Shown: one piece after another, positions 49,661 through 62,800 of the stretch
Position numbering within the stretch: position 1 is the stretch's first letter
Layout of the letters: each line of letters opens with the position of its first letter
Assembly: GCA_032191485.1 (NCBI GenBank)
Contig: JAVDOI010000010.1
Span: 8,487,318 to 8,551,317, forward strand
Source of the DNA: Leptoclinus maculatus
Lineage: Eukaryota; Chordata; Actinopteri; Perciformes; Stichaeidae
Length of the DNA stretch: 64,000 nucleotides
Direction of reading: 5' to 3'
The notes under the pieces: model-generated
Told to the model about the DNA's origin: nothing
Databases searched by the model: none
What the model saw: only the letters and a program-made list of their open reading frames with translations
Program-made: the position numbers and the translations under genes

Positions 49661-50696
49661 CTCAAAGCTGGGAACCAGCTGAACCACGTTATCCACAAAA
49701 AGCAGAAATGTAATCCTGAGGCAACCATACCAGACTCTGTCCATGAAAATCACAAAGAAAGGACCCACCTCTTACAAAGATCATGTAAGGGGACCCAAAA
49801 TGTTTGGCTTAATCATCGTCATCATCAGTTTATGTTTCTGGTGATGCCTCAGGACCACCCAGGGTCCTGACTTGGAGACTCATTATTATTTTTTTCCCTG
49901 CTATCTGAGGAACCAACTTGGCTTCTGTGACTGTGGACTATTTAAAAGTTGGTTATTTTGAGGATTAAGGAAACCCACAGAGAGGCGTCTATTCGTCACC
50001 CCCTGAATGATCCTATGTGCACAGCGTGGGTGTGTTGAAGAACTGCCGAGCAGTAATATGAAAACTCCTGCTCTAATGCAGAGGGGGGGGCTGCAGCAGT
50101 AACAATATAGCGTCCTTGGAGACTGTGTGTGTGTTTGTTATATAGCCAGCATCACAAACACCCCTCTGTGAGGCTGACAGGTGGGACGTGAGATTAATGG
50201 TGTCTTTTCACTCTCACAAGAAAGCCACCGCAGGCCGTGGTGGTGGTTGGCAGAGAGATTCGAGGTTAAGTAGTTCTTTTGCATGTCAAAAGTGTGAGAT
50301 GAGGCTTAGAATGTAAAGTTGGAAAGCAATTCTAAATCAGCCGATGAACTGTGTACTCTGAACAACTGTTAAGTTAGAGTAAATGTGCATTACAGCAGAT
50401 AACGGTATTGGAGGTCAACACACTTATCTTCAATACTGATAAAAGGGCACAGAATCCATCCTATGTTGTAAATTTGGACCTGACTGTAGCAAAGTCAGTC
50501 TATCTTACCGTAAAAAAAATAAAAATGAAAACATACAGTCCAGGGCAGCAGTGTAACACAGGGACACGTCTCCCCACAGCTCACAGTGCAGGGTCTATTC
50601 TTGCCGTGTTGTGTAGTTTGCCTGTTGCCCTCCTGGTCAGAATTCCTTAACGTGCTTCGCTTCCCTATCCTTCCAAGATGAAAAGACAGCCTTGAA

Positions 50697-50855
50697 ATTG
50701 CCCGAAGGTATAAATGTGAGTGTGAGTGATAGTCTGTCCACCTGTATTAGCCCTGCGATGGATGCGTGACCTATCCAGGGAGTTAGTTGTGCTTCATGCC
50801 CATTGTGTGCTCAAGCTACACCTTGTTCCTGGAGAGGAATAGATAAAGAAAATAA
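50697..50855 (+). repeat. Teleost LINE/SINE-tail-type repeat
   Basis: The sequence cccgaaggtataaatgtgag, tgtgagtgatagtctgtcc, ccctgcgatggatg, gacctatccaggg follows a well-known fish repeat (GGTGTGAATGTGAGTGTGAATGGTTGTCTGT, then CCCTGTGATGGACTGGCGACCTGTCCAGGG). It ends in aatagataaagaaaat. Confidence 0.65.
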
Positions 50856-52375
50856 TTGACATACTTGACTTTCAGCCTCATGGGAATAGCTAGCTAGCAA
50901 GTCAGACGTATTTTTATTTTGAATTCAAAGCTTCTTAGATTATATATATACACTGCTTTATTCATAAACAATTTCTAACTTGTGGGGAATCAGGGTCACA
51001 ACAGGAAATGACAGAGGAAGCCTTGATGATACATTGTGCCACTGTGTAATCTGTCATAGCGTGACAGATCATACTGCATTAATCAGTGTGATCGTATCCG
51101 TGTCTAAGGAATGTCTGTTGCTGCTGGGAAGCACTAAAGCGTTAGAAGATATTAAGCTCTGACATCTGTAACCATCTTCCTCATGATGAAAAGTGAACAC
51201 CAAAAACACCAGTGCTGTTCATTTAGTATGAAGGCAAAATCAATGGCAAAATCCGAGAGCGCAAATGAGATCCATGCGCGGGCGCAAATCAAACAGCAAA
51301 GCGTGAAATGCACCCATAACTGCTCTGCCAAGCACATAGCGTCTTGGTGCTCCTGTGCTGGTTGAACATGTTTAAATTAGGTAATATTCATACATGTGGC
51401 GCAAAATTGGCCCCCGATGCAAATGAGCCTCAAAAACATTTTGGATTATTATTCCATAATGAATGAAAAGATTCATTGTATAAACAAATAAGCAAACTAT
51501 TTCTTCCCTTTACTTCCTTTCCCTAATCCAGGACCTCTGGCTCAGGCCGACTCTCACCCCTCACAACCGACTGGCTTGAAGAGCATGTATTCTTTGCCAC
51601 ATGGGTAATTGCAAAAAGGACTGTGTGTTTGCGATCTAACATCATTAGCGCAATATCTTTTTGTGAATCAGATCTTGAAATGTGTCAGATAGCGGTTGAC
51701 AATCCATTCTTTGTGAACTGCCAGAGTTTTTGTATATTATATGTACACCAGGGAGCTATGGAGCCTCACAGATAAGAGGCTAAGGTAGTTCAATAGTCCT
51801 AACTCTCTGTGTTTTAGGGAGCGCTCACGAGGATGCTCAAGGTATTTTTAAGTTGATGGAAGGCCTTGAAAAATCAATGTGAGGTGGGTAAATTTCCCCT
51901 GGGTGGTGTGGAGGAGAGCTGCTCATCAAGTAAGTAACTGCAGGGCCCAAATGAATACCACAGACATATACGTGGAGAAAATGAGAGCTCCTCCGCCCAT
52001 AATGTGAAGCAGTAATGACGACACAGAGGAGAGGTGTGAAGCCACTCAATCGCTGGCCCGCAGGGCTTCCCGACCGTGAAGGTGAATGAATGAACGAACG
52101 CCGTGTGAGTCAAATAAAGGACATTGGAGTGAATTCCAAATGTGGCAGCCGCTGAAGCTTATCTGTTTTAGCATTTTGAAGAAAATGGCGTTTAGCTCAC
52201 ATGTTTCTGCACAAACAAAATGTCAATCAGAGCTGATTGTTTCTGAGACCGAACAGTTCAAAGGTGCTCAATATGACTTTCAGAGCATATCTAGTGCCTC
52301 GCAATGGCGACTGTTGAGCTGGTGGCTCACAGCTAATGAAGGTCTAGCGTAAGAAGACTAGGCTAGGCTTTGTCC

Positions 52376-52507
52376 ACAAAGCACAGAGAAGCTTGGATTA
52401 CAACACACACCGAGGGAGAGCAGCTTCATGCTCTGCTCAGGTAGACATTCCTCCTCTATATCGTCATATAGCAAATAGTTGTTTGCTACTATATTAATGC
52501 TCTGGAT
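52376..52507. repeat. Dispersed teleost repeat, copy B (pairs with 11325-11456)
   Basis: acaaagcacagaga, a purine-rich middle, ctctatatcgtcatatagca, aatagttgtttgctactata and ttaatgctctg match copy A in order and orientation. Copy B looks less decayed. Confidence 0.7.
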
Positions 52508-53861
52508 GTCGTAGGGAACCTTTAATCACTGCAGGTCTTTCTCTGTGGTGTGTCATTCCCTGTTCCTCGTGGTCCACCTGGCTCTGTTTTGTCTCTCTTT
52601 AATTGACTCTCTTTTTCGCTCTCCCCCCTCTTCCTTCCTGTCAACTGGATAAATGAAAGCCCATCAAGAAGATATCAAGATGAACATTAAAGTAGTCTAA
52701 GGTTGACAAGAAAATAAGAGTCATCCATCAAAGGGCTTGGCTAGTTACACAGCATGTCAGAGAACCCCTGGGGTTCTCAACAAACTGCCTGGCCCTCTTA
52801 AATTCAGGATCGCCATAAGACAGCGGGACGACAAGCTGAGATATAGAAAATAAAATCTCAAATGTAGTTTTCGTTAACATTTCTGAACAGTTTGGAGTCA
52901 CAGCTTTGGTAGAGGAGGAAGTCTTCATCTTCATATCAGACCTCTGGAATCTGCTTCATCCTTCTTTGTCCAGGCTTCGCCTGACTTATTTGTTTACACC
53001 ATCAACCTAACGCTCCGTTTCGCTTGCAAAGGTCAATGAATATTTGTGCGCCACATCAGTTGTTTTCCTTTGTCACAGATAAGCTAATATGTATACAGTT
53101 TTGTCCTCCCGTCGTGATAAACATCACCGAAATGAAACCTTGTGCACATCTTAATATCGCCTTTTATTTGTTGCTGTTGATCATTCTTTGTACTGTATAA
53201 AGCTACCAAGTATACATTTCCCACTAATACATTCAAGGGAAATGAAACAAATCAATTAAGAGGGTAATGATGCAGTATATTAGGTTTTGCTACCTTTGAA
53301 TTCATTGTGATATTATGATGCCGGTAAAGGAGGATGACTTTGCCCCAAGTCATCATCATTTTATAATTTCCTTCAACTTAGTCAATAGTTCATTATGAGG
53401 AAGGGGTCAAGCTGCCGCTGTGGACAAGATAAGCAAGTAGTAACCAGTGATGAACTTCAGACAGGTAAAGTGCAGCATAGTGTCTGTTTGCTGCTGCTGT
53501 ATTCTGACTTAACAAAAATCACTTTATCTACATGAGGGTGTCGTCATTTCCTAGGAAATAAATCACATCGGAGTGTAAATTAAAAATACCAAATGAATTA
53601 TTTGACTGCTGAACGTGTCTGGCAAAAATAGTTTGTATCATGAGCAGACCTGCTGCGTCCCATAAATCTACATACTATTATTGACATAACGTAATGTAAT
53701 GTGATACATAAAAACCCGGCACATTTACTCAAATAGAGAGCATAACAACGTAAAGGAATGGGGACAAAATGAAGTGAGAAACACAGTGGTGCTTTGAGCT
53801 AAACACTAATGTCAGCATAGTCAGTGACAATACATTATGCTGATGTTAACGTAGCAATCCC

Positions 53862-54149
53862 TAAAGGTCCCATATTGTACGTTTAGAAACGCTCAATCCA
53901 TGGAGTAATATGCACAGCCTTTAAATGAGCCGTCAGGATCTTCATACAGTTGTGGTGTCACAACTATACAATATATAGACTATTTCACAGTTTTAAAACT
54001 CTAAATGTGCCCCAGTTTATTATGAGTATGAGTTTCAGACAGAAGGCGAATACAGGTACTGTATATTCAGACAGTACGAGACAAATGAAGAGGATTTTGA
54101 ACATTAAAGCGTGTAAACAAAGCATGAAATGAGCACAACATCCTTTAAG
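53862..54149. mobile_element. MITE-like element with aaaggtcccatat ends
   Basis: The left end reads taaaggtcccatattgtacg. The right end read on the minus strand is cttaaaggatgttgtgctca, giving imperfect inverted ends. The interior on the minus strand (tttacacgctttaatgttca, actgtctgaatatacagtac) follows a very common percomorph repeat. It is non-coding and diverged. Confidence 0.6.
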
Positions 54150-55407
54150 ATGTTCGTCCTGCAGATGAATGCAGTAGGCTACCTGAAAATCTAAAAAGCT
54201 TCCTTGATTTCCTGGAAAAGTTTATGTGGTTGGCAAGAGTCATTAATTCTTAGCATAAACTAAAAGTATGTCAGCTTTTAATCTCATGCCTCTGAGGACT
54301 AAGGGAAGCACTTTATCTCTTTGGTATCTTTGATATCAGTTTGTATTTCTCTCTGGGGAAAAGTTTAAGAGCAGAATGAAAGGTTATGAGCGAATACCAC
54401 AGAAGTCTGCTTCTCTAATTGGACTGCTTAAGGTTACAAATCCTGCGACGGACAGGTCAAGAGACAGAGACAGAGCCAGGTTATTCACATCGTGACTCTT
54501 TGGCATTGGACGAAAGGCTTCTGCCACCGTCAGGAAAACGATCTTGGCAGAGACACACAGTAAACCTTGTGACGTCCACTCTGTTCAGCTCTCAACTGTA
54601 AAGAGCTCCTGCATTGTACCAATTCACATGCACTCAAAGTTATGTTTGGTAACACCTAGATCAGTCACATCGGGCATCACAACACACCCTGGACCCTGAT
54701 AATGGAATAGGCTTCAGCTGACACGGAGCAGCAATCCTGCTTCCAAGTCATGTGAAGATAACTTGGCTCGTTGCCACGTTCGCCCAGCACATCACACGGG
54801 GCTGACAAAAACAAAAAACCTTCGATGGCAACACAGGATTTGCTGGCTGAGCACATGCTTGAGTGTAGTCCCAGAATCCTCAAACTACAGCGTGATCATC
54901 CTAAAACCACAGCAGAGAACCTATACAGCACCATTTATCACTGCCAAGTTGTAGGCCCACAACCCATTGGTTTGAAAGCGTGTTCCCTTCCACACCAATA
55001 CTAACCACTGAGAACAGCACGAGCATCGAGGAGTCAAACCGCTGTGTTTGAGGCCACGCGACCTGCAAACAATTGTACAAAAAGGGTGCCGAGGTAACAT
55101 GCTGCTTTCTCTTCCATTCTGGTCAAAAAATCGAATAATAAAAACGAGAGCTTTTCTCACACATTGTCGCCACACCAGCATCCCAATCACTGGGTCGCAT
55201 CCTGCCAGGAGAAACAATTGATTACTGAGCGAGCCATGCATTCAACTATAATTAGATATCCAACATAATCAGTTAAGAGGCAGATAGAATTAATTGGGGC
55301 TAATTAATCAACCGTTCCCTTATTCGTCTGTTTGCTACAAAAAGAGATTTTGGCGTGTAAGCTCAATTCAGGCAGCCAAGCAAATGAGATCTTGCTTCCA
55401 GTGAGCC

Positions 55408-55426
55408 TTTTTTTTTTTTTTTTTTT
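55408..55426. repeat. Poly-T run
   Basis: A homopolymer of 19 T. Confidence 0.95.
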
Positions 55427-55650
55427 ATCTATTTTGCTGTCGACACAAAAAAGCCAACATAAAAAGAATGAAGATGTATGGCTTCTATTAGCCGTTGTGA
55501 TTTGAGGTAATACATCAACAAACTTTAAATAAAGAGGAGGTCAAAGGTGGTATTGTGTAACTACAGCGATCATTAAATGAGGTGGAAGCTTCTTCTTCTT
55601 TTTCTTCTCCGTTGTGTGAGCAGTGATCCGAGTGCCGTCCAGAAAATGGA

Positions 55651-55652
<2 letters not shown>

Positions 55653-55707
<55 letters not shown>
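55653..55707. repeat. (GT)27 microsatellite
   Basis: A pure GT run of 55 bp lying 86 bp left of the hAT element. Confidence 0.97.
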
Positions 55708-55710
<3 letters not shown>

Positions 55711-56029
55711 TGGGAGGGTGGAACTTGCAATGCCCTCTTTTTTGCTTAATATTGGTTCAGTTCTTTTCTCCTCTTTTCGTCATAATTATAATCAGTGGCG
55801 GCTGGTGGAAAATGTTCTTGGTAAAATGTAAAATGTTCTTGCCACATCCAATCAATTTCAGCAAACATCCCAGAATGATTTAATGCAAACAAATTAAGGT
55901 ATCAAACGCGCATTACTACTTTGCAGTTAAATATTTAACATTTATTCCAACACGAAAAAAAGCAGTAAATAACACTTTCACAAACACGTCAGGACATCTT
56001 ATTTTAGTCACCCTCACAGGGAGTTCAGT

Positions 56030-56170
56030 ATAATATAATATATATAACATATAATAATATTCTGTATAATATAATAATATATATATATATATCATATAAT
56101 ATTCTGTATAATATAATAATATATATATCATATAATATTCTGTATAATATAATAATATATATGTCATATT
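56030..56170. repeat. AT-rich minisatellite inside the hAT element
   Basis: About three copies of a unit containing catataatattctgtataat and ataataatatat, with (AT)n length variation between copies. Confidence 0.85.
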
Positions 56171-56433
56171 CTGTCCCCGTTGTTTTAAAAAGATAAATAA
56201 GTTATTATCATGACGTCATCCAGCTAGTCAAACCTGTCTGGTGTACAGCTAGTAGAGAAGCTTCATGTACTGCTTCTCTTTCCTGCTAGTCTGCTGTCTG
56301 ATTGTGAGGTCAGGCTGATCTGGGATCAGCTCTTTCAGTAGTTTCTCCTCTCAGTTCTCCTCTCAAACGGGTCTTGGAGGAGTAGTGCTCGCGCTGGCGC
56401 TCTCCTGTAGAGACTTCTCCTGACGAGAACGCG

Positions 56434-56467
56434 CAGCTTGGGGCAGGAAAAAAACTGCCCCAAGCTG
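56434..56467. repeat. 13-bp perfect hairpin inside the hAT element
   Basis: cagcttggggcag (56434-56446) and its reverse complement (56455-56467) enclose the 8-base loop gaaaaaaa. A partial third copy, ggggcagtttttcc, lies at about 56562. Confidence 0.9.
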
Positions 56468-56479
56468 AATCTATTTGAG

Positions 56480-56560
56480 GACGCTGATTGGCTGAATTGT
56501 ATGTCACTCATTTATATCTTTACTCAGCATTGGCTAAACTGCTTTATAGACCCGCCTCTT
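56480..56560 (+). promoter_or_regulatory. CCAAT/TATA-like block inside the hAT element
   Basis: Inverted CCAAT motifs (ATTGG) at 56487-56491 and 56529-56533 precede tttataga at about 56543. The block may descend from the promoter of the parent transposon. This is inference from motifs alone. Confidence 0.25.
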
Positions 56561-56735
56561 TGGGGCAGTTTTTCCAGCGCCCCAGCCAGCTGAGACGTGC
56601 ACACACAGAGAGGAAGAGCAGACAGGCAGAGAGGACAAGCAGGAAAAGCATATATTTACCGCAGATATCATATTTTACACATATTACTGGGTGATTCCAT
56701 GTTTCAAAAACACAAATATTGACAATTTGTATAGT

Positions 56736-56822
56736 TTATTTTTATTTTAAATTTTATTTTTATTTTTATTTTTATTTTTATTTTTATTTTTATTTTTATT
56801 TTTATTTTTATTTTTATTTTTT
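56736..56822. repeat. (TTTTTA)n hexamer array inside the hAT element
   Basis: About 13 near-perfect TTTTTA units, just left of the right terminal repeat. Confidence 0.93.
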
Positions 56823-56883
56823 GTAGCTCTAGGGGGGGCGGCGCCCTAGCGCCCTCTATGGACCAGCCGCCACTGATTATAAT

Positions 56884-59800
56884 GATATATTATCTTCAGT
56901 AAATTCGGTGGAAAAAAAGGTGATTGAGACTGAAACACTGTTTTGCGGTCTTCCTGTCTGTCTGCAGGAGGAATCTTGAGGTCTGTCAACTGTAACTGTG
57001 CTGATTAAAAAATAAAAATCACCAATTATGGTGAGTAAAATGACTCCGATGGTACAAACTAATTTGCTGAGCCTTTCTCATGCAATCCTGGTCACATTTA
57101 AGTAAACATAGGCATTCAACTAATCCAAATCCGAGCCTCGTTTCTATGGAACCAATAGAGCTCAACAGTAATCGCCCAATCTTTGAATAGCTCCGGTTCC
57201 GGAGGTGGATTTCCATTCATTCACTCCACTGATGTTTCAGAAAATCCTTTTATAAAGACTTGTAAGCCTGGAACTAAGCCGACCAACTACGTACGAGTCG
57301 AATCGGAACCATATAATATTTAATTTTCAGCAATAAAAAAAGATTTGAAAACGGGCAAAAAAGAGAGGTACGAGACTGTGTACATAACTTTTTCAAGAGT
57401 GAAGGAACTACTCATTCCGTAAACCATTGTAAATGGCAAATTGTCGCCACTAGAAACTTCGAAAAAACTTATATTTCCCTCAAGAGTAGGTGGAGACCAA
57501 AACTGAGCTAAGAGGAGAGTAAATATTGGACTTAAAACACGTCTCCAAATGAATTCTAACGTTGCCTTGTGTCTGCAGGATGTGTAAATAAACCACTGTT
57601 TGTTGAGCATATCAACTTTATTTGGTGAAACTGTGACTGTTTGTTGTGCTGCCTCCAAGAGGCCAAAATGAATAAATGATAATTAATGCAGCTTTAAAGT
57701 TGAAATATCAGGGTTCATTATTACTAGCATCACTTCCACGAATGAAAATGAAATGAAATGAATAGAACTGACAAGAAAATCGTCTCCAGACCATTAAAAC
57801 ACAGAAACTAGTCAGTTATTTGAATATGAGTAATGATTCAATTTAGGTCTTTAAAATCTTGAGTTTACTAAGTACAAGGAAGGCTTCATTTTATAGCCCA
57901 CATCCATTCTACTTAGAATTATTATGAACAAAAAGTTAGGCACTGATGGTTGACCAGTGGTGGTCCACGAAATCTTTCAACTATACGGCTCACCCAGTAG
58001 ACCACTTTGGACTCGTAGCCATGTGTTTCCATTACATGTAATTGCATCACTGTAGTCCATAATTAATGTATAAGTGTCTTATATTTGCAAAGTTGTATTA
58101 TTATTATTCGATTTTATTGTTATTTATTATTCTCATCTTGGTTTTTCCCTCATTACCACCTCTAAAACAATTACGGTGTACAGCCAGTGCACCATAATTG
58201 TTTTAGAGGCGCTCCATAAAGATACCTTTTGTTGTGGCTGGAATCAAAAGCATTACCCAGAAATCAAATCAATGTCTGCATTCAAATGTTTTCATTCCAT
58301 TTTCAGTCATTTTGCTCTCAACAAAACAACTTTCCCATGTGAAATAGCATTCATTTTAGTAAGTATTGATGTGCATTTGGCAGAAAGACACAGAAGTGGC
58401 CTCAGTGCAATTAAGCTAAGCACTACACGGATTGTCTTCAGCCACTGACAGGATTAGTTATAATGAGGACCAGTAGGGAAACGACAGAGAGGTGGACAGA
58501 AGAGCTCTTTCCTCGTGGAGATGTCCTTTGAATGTATTCAGTGTTGAGGCTGAGGAGGTGAGTCATATTCATCCTCAGGTCCGAGTAAACAATGGTGTTT
58601 TTTGGACACATTGGTTGTGAGCCCAATATGGGCTCTACAATCTGCACAGCATACGACATCCTCTGTCCCTGGACCCTCGCATCGGAAAAAGGAAAAACTC
58701 CAATAAACACACAAACATCTGCAGGCAGGAGGTGATGGGATCTTGAGTAAGTGCTACAATTGAGTAAACCAGACCATTTGTTATGTGTTGTGTGTACACT
58801 CTGATGCCAGACGGTAGATTTAGAAGAGCATCCATTCTGGCTTTACCTTGAGCTCCTGATTCCATTTTTTCGTGTGTTGGTCACGTGAGATGAACACAGA
58901 ATCGCCGGCTGCTGGGACAGATTTACAGCGCCATTTACACTCACTGCCTTTCCAAGCGACTGGGACATTGATGTTTCTTTTTACGTCTGGATTATGGAGG
59001 GAAATTACATGGGGATTCTGCTTTTTTTTTTCCAGGCAGCCGGCATCCTCATCTTCAGCTCAGCTCGTATCATTGAAGCGATGTTAGTGGACAACAGAGA
59101 GATCCGCTCAACGAGGAAAAGCAAAGCCTTAAACACAGGGGACAGCCGCCTCCTCTTCTTCTTTACCTCCCTTTACATGTGCACGTTTGTTCTGCAAGGC
59201 TCCCAGCTCGGGGGAAAGATCAATACTTAATTTAGTGGAGCATTGAACCATCTTTAAAAGTACAAACATCATTTGATTATCAGTGTGTCATTACAACAGT
59301 GTGACTCTTATCAACGTGAATTACTCCCACAGTGTAAGAAGTTCATTTGTTGATCTTTTCTCTCCGATATCTCTGATTGTAGAGAATATTTTGAATGTCA
59401 TTAAAGTATCTCACCATGGTCAGATGTCTTTGTAAAAATAAGAAGTAAATAAGAAGGGCAGGTGAAGGAGCGCAATCTCTCCTCCAACAATAGACCCTAT
59501 AAGTCCTATTCTTAACATCGCTTTGACTTTCCTCCCATTCACTAAGCTTCATTTTGTCAAGTGACGCTGATGCTGGCGGGTCAGAGGTCAAGAAGCGTAT
59601 CTTCACGCTTGTGATACGCGTCTTGTTGTTCTGCAAAGTGTTTTCTTGCAATCAAAATTGGCTTCATCAGACGTTTGTCGTGCAAACCATCTAATTTGGC
59701 ATTGGGACTGGATGCTAATCCATTCCCCTCTGAATAAGACACATCACAATGAATCTGCATTTAAAGTTGTTTTGTCAAATAATCAGAAAGTGCACACGCA

Positions 59801-62800
59801 CCAAAGAAGCAAACAAAATGATGCAGACATTTTTCTTTCTCTTTTCCACCTTAGAGCTGGTTTAGTGTTGCCAGAGAACAAATCACAAAGGGAATTGTTT
59901 GCCAGCAGGGCCAACAATTCTCATTGTGGAGGGCAGTGTATCATCAGACAGGCTACACACTCTCTGGGCTCACTAACGCTCGGCAGTTGCCAAGTCTTTT
60001 TAGAGATATATTCACCCATAACAGTATTTGGTTGTGTTTATTACAAAGAAGGAGGGCAGGACGAGGTAAGGAGGAGGTGAAGGGATATCAATAGGTAGAG
60101 GTAGACGTTACAAAGCTAAGTCATCCAACATTTGAGTAAAGAGTAAAGATGGAGGACGCAAGAACTTGGATGAAGAAGCAGAAAGCTGCTCAAGAGCCAT
60201 GAAGTACGATGGAACCAGCACAACTTTTGATGGATCCTTAAAACAAGCCAGCTGTTGATTGAGCCTTAAATCAAATCTTTAATGTTTAACAATCTCTCAT
60301 TTCTGAAATCTCTTAAATCATGTTGAACTGCAATGAACGCTGAGGTCAAAATGCATGGAACATGAAGTAGGACGTCAAGAGTAGAACACTTTATGAAGTG
60401 GGAGGGAATCTGCTGATTGGACTGCACATTGCACGGATCATTGATAGTTATTCATGGGATGATATAAAGACTTCATCACATGAAACACAAGAAAAAAATG
60501 AAATGTTGAAGCAATTAAACACACTCTTTCTAACACTTTTCAGGAGACAGATTTGTCAATTCAACAGACTCTTTGGTCTTTTGCTCCTACAGCTTTAGTT
60601 GGTATTACCGTGGATGTATTAAACTAGATAAAGTGCTGCCACTCAATCTTGCTGCCAATTTGTCCCAGTGGCCCTCGCGCTTTTGCATTGAAAAAAAAAA
60701 AAAATCCCCTCCGGCTCAAACATCATTTACCCCAGAGACCAGTATTATAAAAGAGATGTCTGTAAAACTGTTGAGAGGCACCTCAAACTGCAAACAGGGT
60801 CAATTATTACTCTTTCTATTATGATTATTGAATCCATTAAGGTTTTATACACATTTCAAAGAGCCTAGAACAGAGATTTGTATCTGCATGATTTCATCCC
60901 AATGTAAAGCGTATTGGCCGAGAGTTACTGCCCTGTTCAAACTTCAGAGGCCCACTGATGAGGCAGCATACTATTGGCTGTTGAAGCACTTATTTACGCT
61001 ACTCCCAAAATAAAAGCCCCATGAGCTGTAACTATTTGAAACAATAAGAGTTCTGCCATGCAATTACCCCCCCCAGCGGATTGGCCATTGTTCTCAGAAG
61101 GCTAACTGGTCTGGTCCAAATGGTGCTCCAAGCTGTCTGAGGATTTCTTAGTTATTTATTGTTATCAAGCATTAACATTTAAAGTCCAGCTGTAGGGTAC
61201 AATGTCATGGCATTTTCAGTTTAATTTATGCACCTCTGGTGGATATTGTCAGCGCAGGGGCGTTTTAAAATGACACGCTCTGTTGGCCTGGGGTAGAATG
61301 AGATTATTGGTTTTTTGAAAGAGCCAATTGTTAATGACAATTGGTTTTTACACTACATCTGTCGCTTTAATCCAAATTCTTAGTCGACGAGGTTCTAGCT
61401 TTACAGTGAAATTGCAAAAAAAAGGAAGTGGACAGAGTTCTCATAGGAATACAGGCTCGTCAGCCTGTGCAAAAGCCAGTTCACAAGGAGCAAAAAGGGG
61501 AGTTGTTGAACAATTATTATAAAGAAAACACAAATGACCTTCTTATAAAAGCCCTTTTGAAAGGTTAGGAAAATGCCACATACCTCAACTACAATTATCC
61601 ACACTATGTTGCACTGAAAAGTTTCTTCTTCTTCTTCTTTAATGTTAAGAGTATTGGTGGATAAGAAAATATGTAAACGTCAATATGAAGGCTGGCTCAT
61701 TGGTGGCTGGAGGAAACCATGCAAATCTATAAGTACCCAACTCCATCCTTCCTAGCTTAGAGTCATGCATTACCTTGACAGATTGTCAATGTGAGTGAGA
61801 AATAGCTCGCTAAGACGAGTGAAAGATGTGTAGCACAATATGTAAAACAAAAGGATAATCGTTTCTGATAACTTATTAAAATGCTTCCCAACATCCTTTG
61901 AATAACTAAGCAATATATTCATAGTTATGCAAACACTGTAATTGGTGTAACAAAATGAAGAAGAGGAATATCATCAGGTTTGTTAAGCAGGCCTGTCTAG
62001 TCAACACAAGTTGGTCAAATAATGACATAGTTAATTGCAATGCTCAAACACACACTCTTGACAGTTCCTGTACACCTAAAAGTACACCACACTGACACTG
62101 CACAAATATGACTTACCCCTATTAATGCACCAGTTTCCTCCATAAGACCAGGGGCTTGCAACAACCAACCAAATAGTTACAAAACTATGCAGTATAAGTA
62201 AACAGTCTTAAACTCGAGAGGCAGTTAAGAGTTTTTGGCTGCTTCAGTAACTTTCTATAATGGTCTCACTGGGCTGCCTGCCATAAGCCCCAACCAAGAA
62301 TCCTCCAATGAGAGTGAGGTGGTAATAACAGTAATTCAGATCAACAGCAACCTACAGCACCTCCCGAAGACACCCGACTTTCCAGCTTTGTCTGGTTTCA
62401 TACAAATTCAACCTCTTTCCATCCACCGCTATCTTTTTGTAGGTTTATACCAAAGGCCAAAAGAACGAAAGAACGATATTCCAATACAACAAACTTTGAG
62501 CTTATCTTTTATCTCCTATATAGAAACCATCATTCTTACTCTAAATATTAAGGATGCATCTAATAAATGGCTAAATATTTCAATGTTTATTGCTTTTACA
62601 TGATGTGGTTAAAGCACTTATTTGCTTCATTGGACTCACACTTGGATCAAAGCAGCCCACCAGGAGACTTCATCAGTAGGCCTGACCCTGACTAACAGCA
62701 CTCCCCTGTGGTAAGTCTGTATTGTTACAGTTCCTCGCTGTCCTAATGAGACTGCCAAGACCAATATCTTGCACAGTTCTTGCCTTCCTCCATTTATACA

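Larger units (their letters stand above)
44481..55784. other. Intergenic or foreign-intron stretch
   Basis: No gene supported. It contains a possible LINE tail at 45185-45260 (minus strand, ending aaataaagtaaactg), (AC)n at 45971, a LINE 3' remnant at 49537, a LINE/SINE-tail-type repeat at 50697, dispersed repeats at 52376 and 53862, a T run at 55408-55426 and (GT)n at 55653. An exon-like block at 47959-48041 is discussed as a finding. Confidence 0.55.
55793..56875. mobile_element. Non-autonomous hAT-type DNA transposon, complete ends
   Basis: Terminal inverted repeats cagtggcggctggt (55793-55806) and accagccgccactg (56862-56875) are exact over 14 bp. They are flanked by an exact 8-bp duplication attataat at 55785-55792 and 56876-56883. 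An 8-bp target duplication with CAGTGGCGG-type ends is the hallmark of hAT elements. At 1,083 bp with no transposase frame it would need a transposase supplied in trans. The interior is composite: an AT-rich minisatellite (56030-56170), a GC-richer promoter-like block (56290-56650) and a (TTTTTA)n array. The intact duplication suggests a fairly recent insertion. Confidence 0.92.

Noticed and set aside
59646..60080. + strand open frame of 144 codons
   Set aside because: It starts at a TTG rather than ATG and shows no hydrophobic segments, motifs or similarity I recognise. It is consistent with chance.
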